Assembly (NCBI GenBank): GCA_029553475.1
Contig: JAKPKV010000114.1
Coordinates: forward strand, 124,001-188,000
Direction of reading: 5' to 3'
Length of the DNA: 64,000 nucleotides
DNA from: Armatimonadota bacterium
Lineage (GTDB): Bacteria; Armatimonadota; Hebobacteria; CAIYQO01
Below, in pieces: positions 17,599-25,555 of the stretch. Both the position numbers and the translations under genes were made by a program. The notes beneath the pieces are model-generated. The model was not told the DNA's origin, ran no database searches, and saw only the letters and a program-made list of their open reading frames with translations. The stretch's first letter is position 1, and each line of letters opens with the position of its first letter.

Positions 17599-18798
17599 TC
17601 ACATCATCGCCGGCTCCGCAATCTCCGGGCGGCGGCGCTCGCGGGCGGGGCGCTGCCGGGAGACGTTCAGCAGCAGGCCGGCCATCATCATGCTGGCGAT
17701 GAGCGAGCTGCCGCCGTAGCTGATGAAGGGCAGGTTGAGGCCGATGCTCGGCAGCAAATTGGTGGCCACCGCGAGGTTCACCAGTGCGGTGGTGGCGAGC
17801 ATCACCGTGCAGCCCACCGCCACCAGCGCGGCGTATTCGTCCGGCGCGCCGTGGGCGACGGTGAAGCCGCGAAAGACGAGCAGCGTGTACAGGCCGAGCA
17901 CGAGGATGGCGCCGAGGAAGCCCAGCTCCTCGCCGATGACGGCGACGATGTAGTCGTTGTGCGGCGCGGGCAGATAGAACCACTTCTGCCGGCTCTCGGT
18001 GATGCCGCGCCCCAGCAGGCCGCCGGAGCCGATGGCGATGAGCGAGTTGCGCGGGTGGAAGCTGGCGGCCAGCGAGGTGTCGAAGGGGTCGAGCCAGGCG
18101 AGGACGCGCTCAAAACGCTGCCCGCCCACCTCTTTGATCTGCTCCATCAACGCGCCGTGGGTGGCGCGGTTGCCGGCGGCGATGCCGCCCCACACCGCCA
18201 CGCCCAGCACGCCGAGGATGAGCAGCGGCACGCCGACGAAGCGAAACTTCATGCCGGCGATGAGCAGGATGAGGGTGGCGGACAGGGTGACGGCGAACGT
18301 CATCCCCATATCCTTCTCGAAGATGATGAGCAGGAACGGCACGACGACGAACCAGAGCGGCCCGCGCACCAGCCCCTGCCACGTCTTCACCATCCACGGC
18401 CGCCGCGCCAGATAGGCGGCCAGCGAGAGCACAATGGCGATCTTGGCAAATTCGGACCCCTGGAGCTGCACCGGACCAATGTCAATGGAGGCGCGGTTGC
18501 CGTGGCGCTCCGGCGCGAAGATGAGCACGATGATGAGCAGCGCAATGCCGCCGATCATGATCCAGAAGGAGGCGCGGCGGAAGATGTGCAGCGGGGTCAG
18601 CCAACAGATGCCCATGGCCACCGCGCCGCCGACGGTGAAGATGATCTGCCGGAAAGCGTAGTAAAAGCTGTTGAAGTCGGTATCGGAACTCACCATCGCG
18701 CGCGGATAGCTGGCGCTGTAGATGAAAATCCACCCCACCGCGATCAACAGCACGACGGTGACGAAGAGCGTAAAATCAAACGGCGACGATTGACGCAT
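17599..18798 (-). CDS. ftsW: FtsW/RodA/SpoVE-family peptidoglycan polymerase
   Basis: This is an integral membrane SEDS glycosyltransferase that polymerises lipid II at the division site. The 399-residue protein has about ten membrane helices and family motifs: a QGSEFAKIAI-type segment (about 113-122), a conserved EKDMG (161-165), GSGGLLGRG (about 261-269), PHNDYIVAVIGEELG (about 284-298) and NLPFISYGGSS near 367-377. Pairing with murC favours FtsW over RodA. It has its own consensus promoter upstream. Confidence 0.93.
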   Translation of the reverse strand: MRQSSPFDFTLFVTVVLLIAVGWIFIYSASYPRAMVSSDTDFNSFYYAFRQIIFTVGGAVAMGICWLTPLHIFRRASFWIMIGGIALLIIVLIFAPERHGNRASIDIGPVQLQGSEFAKIAIVLSLAAYLARRPWMVKTWQGLVRGPLWFVVVPFLLIIFEKDMGMTFAVTLSATLILLIAGMKFRFVGVPLLILGVLGVAVWGGIAAGNRATHGALMEQIKEVGGQRFERVLAWLDPFDTSLAASFHPRNSLIAIGSGGLLGRGITESRQKWFYLPAPHNDYIVAVIGEELGFLGAILVLGLYTLLVFRGFTVAHGAPDEYAALVAVGCTVMLATTALVNLAVATNLLPSIGLNLPFISYGGSSLIASMMMAGLLLNVSRQRPARERRRPEIAEPAMM

Positions 18799-18830
18799 GG
18801 CGGCAACTCAACTGCGACGATGGATGTTCC

Positions 18831-18859
18831 ACTATAACACCGGCATCCCGTCGCGTCAA
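18831..18859 (-). promoter_or_regulatory. Predicted ftsW-murC promoter
   Basis: Read on the minus strand, TTGACG (18859-18854), a 17-base gap and TATAGT (18836-18831) lie 32 bases before the ftsW start; both boxes match 5/6. Confidence 0.75.
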
Positions 18860-18978
18860 CGAAAAAGGGGGGGGTATTTGGGGCTGGTCATGGGGACATT
18901 CCTGGCACGTGACCGTCAATCTATTCCCGTTTCTCCGCGTGGTCGCGCGGCGGGTCGCAAAAGGTCAGCATCTGCATG

Positions 18979-19542
18979 TCACAGATCGCATTTATAAGCT
19001 TCCAGAACACGCAGGAATGATGAGACATCATGGGCTTTTCCCCGCAGCACGGCCTCATAAATCAGCATGGATGGCATCGAGAGCTCATTGGCCTCGCGCC
19101 GCCATTGCTTGATCTGCAGGATGGTCCTCCGTTGCTCCTCGGTAAGGTGCGCCAGGGCTTCATGGACGGCCAGGTCGCGCGTGGCATCGGTCAGGCACCA
19201 GAGGTCAACTTTCCAGAAGCGACCGCGAAACGACCGCTTGAGGCCGAGGTAGATCCCTGCCGGCAAGTCTTCGCGGGGGAACTGGAGGAAATCTTCATAG
19301 GCGACCCCACGCCAGAATCCCTGGTCAATGAGGGTACTTACGATTTCCCCGGCTTGCATCCGTCCGATCTGGGGGTGGACGATGCAAAGATCAATATCGG
19401 GCACCGCCATCAGCCGGTACTGGTAACTGCCGGTCGGCAGCACCTGCCCGTAGGGCGCCAGCAATTCGAGGAGCGCGGACTCGGCCAGTAGCGCGCTGGC
19501 GTCGCGGTGAAGCTCTTCAGATAAAAGCGTCAAATCACCCAT
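18979..19542 (-). CDS. Nucleotidyltransferase-fold protein
   Basis: The 187-residue protein contains the pol-beta-type nucleotidyltransferase core: LPTGSYQYRL (about 36-45, the G-S loop), then PDIDLCIV (about 49-56) supplying metal-binding aspartates, and a third acidic position at KVDLWCL near 132-138. Related proteins add nucleotides to small molecules or RNA. The substrate cannot be named; aminoglycoside modification is one possibility given the island. GAGGAG precedes ATG 19542, and a separate promoter lies at 19566-19594. It is the last gene of the island. Confidence 0.65.
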   Translation of the reverse strand: MGDLTLLSEELHRDASALLAESALLELLAPYGQVLPTGSYQYRLMAVPDIDLCIVHPQIGRMQAGEIVSTLIDQGFWRGVAYEDFLQFPREDLPAGIYLGLKRSFRGRFWKVDLWCLTDATRDLAVHEALAHLTEEQRRTILQIKQWRREANELSMPSMLIYEAVLRGKAHDVSSFLRVLEAYKCDL

Positions 19543-19565
19543 CCATCACTCCTCTTCTTCTGATC

Positions 19566-19594
19566 GGTATAGGGTTATGCGATCTTTTTATCAA
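19566..19594 (-). promoter_or_regulatory. Predicted promoter for the nucleotidyltransferase gene
   Basis: Minus strand: TTGATA (19594-19589), 17 bases, TATACC (19571-19566), 24 bases before the start codon. This shows that the island is not a single transcript. Confidence 0.45.
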
Positions 19595-19633
19595 ACCTTC
19601 CGATCACGAGCCAACGCGTTTACGTCTTGACAT

Positions 19634-19729
19634 CTACGCGAGAACACGTGCGCGACAGCCAGGCCGACCGCGGCAGACGGTGGATTTTCCCACGCCGTTG
19701 GGGCCGTGGATGACGAGCAGCGTGTTCAT
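19634..19729 (-). pseudogene. Truncated P-loop kinase remnant
   Basis: An ATG at 19729 overlaps the previous gene's stop (ATGA) and encodes MNTLLVIHGPNGVGKST, a textbook kinase N-terminus with a complete Walker A loop. The frame ends after 31 codons. Reading on in the neighbouring frame gives another 20 or so plausible codons before a stop near 19580, so a frameshift or deletion has removed most of a kinase of perhaps 170-200 residues. The start coupling shows it was once a translated operon member. Confidence 0.6.
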
Positions 19730-20256
19730 ACCTTCGATCCCTCGATTTCCGCCAGCCACCGCCGCGTCTCGCCCGGCGAGCGATGGATGAGGATGCGGCG
19801 GCCTTCCCGGTACTCCTCCAGCAGGCTCAGCAGCCGGGGGCGCGTGCGGCGGGGGAAATCCACGCAGATCCATTTGAGAAATGCCCCATCCATGCGTTCC
19901 GGACAGCCGGGCGTCAAATCCGGGCGCGTGCGCCCGTGGTAGATGACTCGTCGCTTCACCACACGCCCCAGGCACAGCCACCAGGGATAATCCAGCACGA
20001 TGACCGTCTCCGCCGCCGCCAGGCGGATCGGCAGTGTGCCGCCGTAATTGCCGTCCATGACCCATCGGTCGCGCCGGGTCAGCTCCTCCACCTTCCGCCG
20101 CCACGCGTCCTTCGGCGTCTCTACCCATCCCGGCTGCCAATTCTCGGCATCCAGGTGAATGACCGGCAGGCCGGTGATCTCCCCCAGTCGGCGCGCCAAG
20201 GTGGACTTGCCCGCGCCGCCGGAGCCGATGATCATGATGCGGTGACCGAGGTGCAT
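19726..20256 (-). CDS. P-loop adenylate-kinase-like protein (FlaR-type)
   Basis: From ATG 20256 the 176-residue product starts MHLGHRIMIIGSGGAGKST, giving a Walker A loop at about residues 11-18. The following LPVIHLDAENWQPGW resembles the 'topology modulation protein' (FlaR) group of small NTPases, whose members read '...H.D...W..GW'. The kinase lid region has R-rich VVKRRVIYHGRTRPD. An upstream in-frame start (20409) adds 51 residues without domain character and was rejected. The physiological substrate of these kinases is unknown. It is coupled to the broken kinase downstream. Confidence 0.7.
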   Translation of the reverse strand: MHLGHRIMIIGSGGAGKSTLARRLGEITGLPVIHLDAENWQPGWVETPKDAWRRKVEELTRRDRWVMDGNYGGTLPIRLAAAETVIVLDYPWWLCLGRVVKRRVIYHGRTRPDLTPGCPERMDGAFLKWICVDFPRRTRPRLLSLLEEYREGRRILIHRSPGETRRWLAEIEGSKV

Positions 20257-20641
20257 GGCAGCAATATCCTTCCCCGTTGCGGGGGCGTCACTATCGTATT
20301 CAACAGCGGTATCCGCGCTTGTCGGGCCTGTCCCGCCGCCTGCCCCGAGGCAATCGTGGATGGCATTCCCGAAGCGGTGCACGGTTGACTCCGCCACCAA
20401 GCCCCGCACTCCGATAAAGGCGGCCTTTTCGCTATTGGGCAGCGGATGTGATCACTTTGCTACTTCTGCAACGCTGAATAATGAGCCTCCTTTCCCTCGG
20501 CAAGTCCGCCCTACTGGGTGAGAGAGGGGCCGATGATGTTACCGGCGGATGATCTGGCCGGGGTGCCAGCAGCGCTGGCGGCGTTGCTGGAGCAGTTTGC
20601 GGGCTATCACCGCTTCATTCGTAGACCAGTGGATGAAACTG
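20257..20641. other. Gap with a short plus-strand ORF start, no recognisable gene
   Basis: This 385-bp region separates two kinase genes. On the plus strand a weak ribosome site precedes an ATG pair (20533, 20536) encoding MMLPADDLAGVPAALAALLE and a few more plausible residues. That frame then runs into the 3' end of the kinase on the other strand. It may be the stump of a deleted gene. Nothing else is evident. Confidence 0.3.
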
Positions 20642-21181
20642 TCAAGGCGTATGCTCCTGTCGGCCATCGACTTGAGATGATAAGCGGCTGTCTATACAGG
20701 CTACCAGCAGGTCTATCTCCTCAGCCAGGGTCTTACCTGTTATATCGCAGACCACTTCATCCGCCGCGAGAGGAACCTGAAGATCCCGATTAATGCGCAG
20801 CGCCTCTTCCCAGTGGCGATACCCGTTGGAACGCGATGGGTCGAGAACACGACGCGTTAGTTCCGCATCATCGCGGATGATCAGTTTGATCGGTAACCGC
20901 TCTTCCGGTGTGGTGGAGGACAATAACCAGGGCAGCAGTCGCAACGTGAAATCGGAGAGGAGAACGATTCGGTGCCCATGCTTGAGATAGTTTCGTCCGA
21001 CCAGCAGCAGCGTATCTGCGGCAATGCGCTCATCCTCTTCGTATGAGATCGCGTTGCCATTTTTCACCAGAAATTCTGGCATCCATGACATCTCGAATGC
21101 CGGACAGCCCATTCGCGCGCTCAGTGCCTGCAATAATGTCGTTTTGCCAATCCCTGGTGCGCCGACCAGCAAGACGATCAT
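20642..21181 (-). CDS. P-loop NTPase/kinase
   Basis: The 179-residue protein begins MIVLLVGAPGIGKTTLL with Walker A GAPGIGKT (7-14). A helix-rich region and a hydrophobic strand HRIVLLSDF (about 70-78) in the Walker B position follow, with a lid-like RVLDPSRSNGYRHW segment near 111-124. Size and motif order fit small cytoplasmic kinases. There is no close family match that names a substrate. GAGGATGATACG precedes the ATG. The nucleotidyltransferase at 21197 ends 15 bp upstream. Confidence 0.65.
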   Translation of the reverse strand: MIVLLVGAPGIGKTTLLQALSARMGCPAFEMSWMPEFLVKNGNAISYEEDERIAADTLLLVGRNYLKHGHRIVLLSDFTLRLLPWLLSSTTPEERLPIKLIIRDDAELTRRVLDPSRSNGYRHWEEALRINRDLQVPLAADEVVCDITGKTLAEEIDLLVACIDSRLSSQVDGRQEHTP

Positions 21182-21196
21182 CGTATCATCCTCTGT

Positions 21197-21844
21197 TTAT
21201 GCATACCTCAGCAATCCATGAAAATGCCGTGCCACCGTCTCCTCGACGGTTTCCTCGGAAGTATCAAGACACCACGCGGGGTGACTCCGCCGCATCGCCT
21301 GGAATTCATCATACCATTGATCGACGTATTCAGGGCCCGCCGTCCAACAGGGGCGCTGTTGATCGCGCTGCAGGCAGATATCACGGCTCGGTGTGAGGAT
21401 GCGGTGCATCCCTCTTTGGCGACCAATCGCCATCTCACGACTCGGGGCATCGACGACCAGACCGCGCGCTTCCAGTACAGCGGGAAGATCACGACCGTAG
21501 AGCCGAATAGCCCGATGACGCACGGCAAAGCGCCAGAAGCTGTCCCCCTCCAGACGCGCCAGGGGATACGGGGTCAGGTGAAAGTCGACCACCGCCGGAT
21601 AGCGGGTGGTGATGTCGCGGGCGAGTTCGCGACACCAAGCCGATTCCTCCTCAGTCGGCTCACCGGTGATGAACATGAACCAATCGACATCCGATACGCC
21701 GGGGAGGGCGTCTCCGGTCATGATGCTTCCGGTCAGGTAGATCGCCAGCAAGCGACCACCGAAATAGGCGATCAACGCTTCCCCCGCTTCAATGAGCGCG
21801 GCACGGTATTCGGCTTGGATGTGTTCGGTGTTAATGAACGGCAT
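21197..21844 (-). CDS. Nucleotidyltransferase, aminoglycoside-adenylyltransferase-like
   Basis: The 215-residue protein has a clear pol-beta nucleotidyltransferase motif: IYLTGSIMTGDALPGVSDVD (about 35-54) with the GS and D-x-D, then VVDFHLT (about 84-90) carrying the third Asp. A C-terminal helical region follows (about 100-215). This order matches ANT(3'')/ANT(9)-type enzymes and related unknown transferases that adenylylate small molecules. Resistance activity is inference. AAAGGG precedes ATG 21844. It sits 12 bp after the GrpB gene on the same strand. Confidence 0.65.
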   Translation of the reverse strand: MPFINTEHIQAEYRAALIEAGEALIAYFGGRLLAIYLTGSIMTGDALPGVSDVDWFMFITGEPTEEESAWCRELARDITTRYPAVVDFHLTPYPLARLEGDSFWRFAVRHRAIRLYGRDLPAVLEARGLVVDAPSREMAIGRQRGMHRILTPSRDICLQRDQQRPCWTAGPEYVDQWYDEFQAMRRSHPAWCLDTSEETVEETVARHFHGLLRYA

Positions 21845-21856
21845 TTGTATGCCCTT

Positions 21857-22402
21857 TCATGCATCCGACGGTCCCGCCGCCCATCCCGACTCCTGCGCCC
21901 AGGCATCGGCCTTTCGCATCATTTCCCAGATGAACGGGCCTTTCGCGTCGGTATAGCCCACCCGGTCGTCACCGTATTGTTCGGCAAGCCGGTACTTCAG
22001 CGCCGCATATCGGACGGCGTCCTCGGGGTGCGAACGCATATAGTCGCGGAAGAGCAGAGCAAATTGCTCAGGCCAACTGCCGGCCCGCCGGACGTGAATA
22101 TGAGTCTGACGCTCCCCCGGCACCTCGCGGAAATAGCGTTTCATCAGATCATCGTTGCCGGCTCGATAGCTGAAGCCAAGGCTTTCGATGGGCAGACGAT
22201 AGGCTTCCAACGGCTCGAAGCTTGCCACGGAAATTTGCACATCGAGAATCGGCTTGGCATCCAGGCCGGGGATCGCCGTGGAGCCAATGTGGTCAATGCG
22301 CAGCGCCACTGGTTTAAGAGCAGCACGCAATGCCGTACCGAGTTCCGCGAATATCTGCGGCCAGGATGCGTCGTATGGGGCAATGATGATACGCTCACTC
22401 AT
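21857..22402 (-). CDS. GrpB (UPF0157) family protein
   Basis: This 181-residue protein carries the family core HIGSTAIPGLDAKPILDVQI (39-58), followed by RTHIHV-like (RQTHIHV near 98-104) and FRDYMRSHPEDAVRYAALK. GrpB proteins adopt a nucleotidyltransferase-like fold, and some are fused to CoA kinase; their reaction is not established. AGGAGAG precedes the ATG, which overlaps the M28 peptidase stop by 4 bp. A second GrpB gene lies at 32425. Confidence 0.9.
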   Translation of the reverse strand: MSERIIIAPYDASWPQIFAELGTALRAALKPVALRIDHIGSTAIPGLDAKPILDVQISVASFEPLEAYRLPIESLGFSYRAGNDDLMKRYFREVPGERQTHIHVRRAGSWPEQFALLFRDYMRSHPEDAVRYAALKYRLAEQYGDDRVGYTDAKGPFIWEMMRKADAWAQESGWAAGPSDA

Positions 22403-23583
22403 CTCTCCTGCCTTTCTGCGGGAGAGAGCATATCACCACTCGCCGCATATGCTGCCGCAGAAAGACTCACCGATCCCAGAAAGTACAGCTTTTGTGGATC
22501 AAGGTTCTCCGGGGTATCATCCGGGAGATGCGGGCATTGCTTGCACGGAGCCTCTACAAGAAACACCGGAATACCGCCTGCGATAAACGATCTGGCATCG
22601 GTTCCACCGCCTTCGGTAATGAAGTGCTCCAGGCCATCGAGCGAAAGGCGTTGGCACGCCCAGAAGTAGGTATCTTCGTCAGATGTATATACCTCAAATG
22701 TGCCGCTTTGTCGTTCGAGACTGGAATCCACGTTCACCAGCAGCTTGATGGCGCTTGGTTCCTCTACACAATCGCGGAGATAGGCCCGGCTGCCGCGGGC
22801 ATCGACTTCCTCACCGGTGAACCAGAGCAATCGGACCGTGCGTGCTGGCGGATGATTGGCAAACCACTTCGCCGCTTCCAGCAGCACCGCACACCCTGCG
22901 GCATCATCCGAGGCGCCGACCGTACCAGGGAAAGAATCCAAATGGGCGCTCATCACCACGATCTCATCCGGCTTTGCAGTGCCGGGTATTTCGGCGACCA
23001 GATTGTGAAATTCACCTTCAACGTTTCGTTCTGTCCACCGCAAGGCCGCCGGCTCACCGAGCGCACTTATCACGAATGGAATGTCTTCCGGTGCGATCAC
23101 GGCAACGGGAATGCGCTGCCTCATTTCCTCCTGTTGCGCCCACAGATACGGCTCCATCTCGGGCTCGAACGGGAATACGATCAACTGCGCCAGCGCATCA
23201 GGCACTATCGGCTGCTCCTGATGATACTCCGTGACGACTGCGATCGTCCCCGGACCATCGTCCGCACGGCCTAACTCCGCCTGCACGTCAACCTGCCGTG
23301 CTTCATCGCTGTGGAAATCGATGCCATAGCGGAACGACGGCTCCATTGCAGGTTGCACAGCGATCTTCCTTCCGCGCACGAGCAGATGCGGGTCATCGGT
23401 CGTAACCCACTGATCGCGAAAGGTGTGCAGACGCCAACCAACCCCCAACGCGTCTAATCGCCGTACGAGAATATCCAGGCCACGTCGCTCTCCATCCGAA
23501 CCGCACACACGGATGAAATCAAGGTCACAGATCGTCTGCAGCGCGGATTGGGTATCGAAATCCGCAATAGTGCCTTTCGTCAT
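22399..23583 (-). CDS. M28-family zinc aminopeptidase
   Basis: The 394-residue protein has the M28 di-zinc set: SAHLDSFPGTVGASDDAAG near 209-227 (His, Asp), TGEEVDARGS near 252-261 (Glu pair) and a late His in PHLPDDTPEN. An inserted PA-like domain occupies about 75-180. Such enzymes remove N-terminal residues from peptides or process small amide-linked compounds. No signal peptide is visible, so it is cytoplasmic, unlike many M28 enzymes. ATG 23583 is preferred over 23598 because GAGG lies 5 bases before it. Confidence 0.85.
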   Translation of the reverse strand: MTKGTIADFDTQSALQTICDLDFIRVCGSDGERRGLDILVRRLDALGVGWRLHTFRDQWVTTDDPHLLVRGRKIAVQPAMEPSFRYGIDFHSDEARQVDVQAELGRADDGPGTIAVVTEYHQEQPIVPDALAQLIVFPFEPEMEPYLWAQQEEMRQRIPVAVIAPEDIPFVISALGEPAALRWTERNVEGEFHNLVAEIPGTAKPDEIVVMSAHLDSFPGTVGASDDAAGCAVLLEAAKWFANHPPARTVRLLWFTGEEVDARGSRAYLRDCVEEPSAIKLLVNVDSSLERQSGTFEVYTSDEDTYFWACQRLSLDGLEHFITEGGGTDARSFIAGGIPVFLVEAPCKQCPHLPDDTPENLDPQKLYFLGSVSLSAAAYAASGDMLSPAERQER

Positions 23584-23605
23584 AAGATCCTCGTGCATGC
23601 TATCG

Positions 23606-23959
23606 CTACCTCAAGCTTGTGCCCAGCCACAGCTTCAGAATACCCTCCGCACGGCAGAGGCGCAGCATCTCCTCCATCAGCGCCGTGCCGATGCCCCGGC
23701 GTCGATAGGCTGGCAATACGTCGATCTCATGCAGATACACCGCCTGGTCCCGGTCGATCCGTGCCAACCGATACGCCAGCACAAAGTCGACCACGCCGCC
23801 GTCCGCCGTGGCCACGATCAGGTAGTGGCTGTTATCCACGAGAAAGCGCGCCAGGTATGCTTCGGTCACCGGTGGGGAGGCCGTGCCATCCTTCACGCGG
23901 GTCACGGCTTCCACAGTCAGGTGGCCATCGTCAGGCTGGAGAGGCTGTACGCTGAACAT
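23606..23959 (-). CDS. GNAT acetyltransferase, AAC(3)-I-like, C-terminally short
   Basis: From ATG 23959 the product is 117 residues. The core resembles the AAC(3)-I aminoglycoside acetyltransferase group: a long N-terminal arm, FVLAYRLARIDRDQAVYLHE, and the acetyl-CoA loop VLPAYRRRGIGTALM near 83-97. Full-length relatives continue for about 35 residues with a final strand-helix unit. Here the frame stops at LGTSLR directly after the beta strand, so the enzyme is probably truncated and may be inactive. The longer upstream open frame overlaps the methyltransferase and is rejected. Confidence 0.65.
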   Translation of the reverse strand: MFSVQPLQPDDGHLTVEAVTRVKDGTASPPVTEAYLARFLVDNSHYLIVATADGGVVDFVLAYRLARIDRDQAVYLHEIDVLPAYRRRGIGTALMEEMLRLCRAEGILKLWLGTSLR

Positions 23960-23970
23960 ACCCAACTCCT

Positions 23971-24789
23971 CTACGGCATCTCGGGTGAGTTGTCGATGCA
24001 GGTAATAGCGTCGCCTAACCGCCAGTACGTATGGAATTCGGGATGCACACAGTGCGTGCGGTGCGCCCATGAGCCGGGCACTGGAGGCTCATCGTCATAG
24101 GTCCACTCGGTAAGTCGCAGGAAGTGAAAGCCGGCATCAACCATAGTATTCATCATAGTAGACAAGTTATGGCGGAACACGTGCGGGAAGGGGACGGCAG
24201 TCATGCGGCCATCCGGCTGTTCGACATCCCAGGTGGGATGGAAGTAGTGGGTCACCTCCTCACCGTCAATGCATAGGCCGCGCAGGGGATAGCCCTCACC
24301 ATTCCAATCACCGAGGGCCGCGAAGTCGGGATTCGCGAAGGTGAGGTAGTAGAGCCCACCTGGGCGCAGCACGCGCGCCGCCTCGCGGATGACCGGCTCG
24401 GCCTCTGGACAATAATTGATGGAATACTCCTGCCAGACGATATCGAACGAGGCATTCGTGAACATGGAGAGATCGCGCATGTCACCCTGCACGGTCGTCA
24501 CTTGGTAACCATGATGCGCCGCAGCTTCGCGATCACGTGCCAGTTGCGTGTCAGAGAGATCTAATACGGTGACGACCGCCCCCAGCAGTCCGAATGCCGC
24601 CGAATCCTGGCCTCCGCCGCTGGCCAGGCAGAGCACATGTCGGCCCGATACGTCAGGAATGAAGGGAAAACGGTAGATGTGTCGTGCGGCATCCTCGCGC
24701 GTGAAATCGAGGAACGGCACGGTATGGTGTACCCGCGCCTCGGCGAGCGCATTCCAACGGTCGCGATTGTCGGTGAGAATGGGGTCCAT
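23971..24789 (-). CDS. SAM-dependent methyltransferase
   Basis: This is a class I methyltransferase of 272 residues. Motif I VLCLASGGGQDS lies near 52-63, an acidic motif II VTVLDLSDTQL near 72-82, motif III VQGDMRDLSMF near 101-111, and DIVWQEYSINYC then AARVLRPGGLYYLTF supply the later strands. The unusual 'ASGGGQ' glycine loop is seen in a subgroup of uncharacterised methyltransferases. The ATG at 24789 is chosen because AGGAGGTG directly precedes it. The substrate is unknown. The GNAT gene starts 11 bp downstream. Confidence 0.8.
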   Translation of the reverse strand: MDPILTDNRDRWNALAEARVHHTVPFLDFTREDAARHIYRFPFIPDVSGRHVLCLASGGGQDSAAFGLLGAVVTVLDLSDTQLARDREAAAHHGYQVTTVQGDMRDLSMFTNASFDIVWQEYSINYCPEAEPVIREAARVLRPGGLYYLTFANPDFAALGDWNGEGYPLRGLCIDGEEVTHYFHPTWDVEQPDGRMTAVPFPHVFRHNLSTMMNTMVDAGFHFLRLTEWTYDDEPPVPGSWAHRTHCVHPEFHTYWRLGDAITCIDNSPEMP

Positions 24790-24862
24790 TTCACCTCCTC
24801 TGTCACTGAAGATACCGGCCATGCGTATATCCCGCAGGCGCACCAGTTCGTGCGGCGTTTGC

Positions 24863-25432
24863 TTATGCCTGGGCCGCGAACTCGTCGTACGTCAGGCCGT
24901 AGAGGATCTCATCCCAGTAGCGGCCGTCCGTGTAGACGGTTTGGCGGCGGCGACCTTCCTCACGGCAGCCCACTTTCTTCAACATGGTGGCAGAGGGGAT
25001 GTTCCCCTCCAGCACGCTGCCGTTGTATTTATGCAGCCGGCGCTCGAAGAAGGCATAGCGCAGCACCAGGCGCATGGCCGCAGTGCCGTAGCCCTTGCCG
25101 CGGTGGTCGCGGTCGATCTGCATGCCGATGCTGAAGGTGCCGTTTCGTTCATCAACGCTGTTCAGGTTTACCACGCCGACATTCTCACCCTGCAGGTTCT
25201 CGATGATGAAGAAGATGATGTGCCCAGCGCCCTCGGTAAATTCTTTGTACCGCTCAGTGAACGCGCGTGCCTCCACCTCGGTGGGCGGTAGCTCGACCAG
25301 GTAATTTTCCAGCCGGTATGCCGGGGTGTCGAAGCGGTTGTCGTAGTATGATTCCCAATCGTCTGCTGTAACGGCCCGCAGGCGCACCAGCGTGTTTTGC
25401 CAGAAATAGGTGTCATCGTTGATGGGCTTCAT
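24863..25432 (-). CDS. RimJ/RimL-type GNAT acetyltransferase
   Basis: The 189-residue protein transfers acetyl from acetyl-CoA to an amine. Features are LVRLRAVTADDWESYY at the N-terminus (15-30), a central sheet GENVGVVNLNSVDE, the acetyl-CoA loop IDRDHRGKGYGTAAMRLVLR (about 105-124) and the C-terminal NIPSATMLKKVGCREEGRRR. The last part matches the RimL group ('N..S..ml.k.GF..eG..r'). The acceptor is unknown; a protein N-terminus or an antibiotic amine are the usual options. AGGAGGTCGAACCG precedes ATG 25432. Confidence 0.88.
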   Translation of the reverse strand: MKPINDDTYFWQNTLVRLRAVTADDWESYYDNRFDTPAYRLENYLVELPPTEVEARAFTERYKEFTEGAGHIIFFIIENLQGENVGVVNLNSVDERNGTFSIGMQIDRDHRGKGYGTAAMRLVLRYAFFERRLHKYNGSVLEGNIPSATMLKKVGCREEGRRRQTVYTDGRYWDEILYGLTYDEFAAQA

Positions 25433-25555
25433 CGGTTCGACCTCCTATACTGTATCGGTTGTTGGTCGCGTGGTGCTCAATTTGACCTTTCTTACGCAGC
25501 AGACACCCCTGTGGAATGAACCTGGCGAAATGTGCGTCAGCAGAGAGCAATGATG

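Noticed and set aside
16093-18837. 914-residue plus-strand open frame opposite ftsW and murC
   Set aside because: Antisense to two genes with complete catalytic motifs. Its sequence is compositionally biased with no domain.
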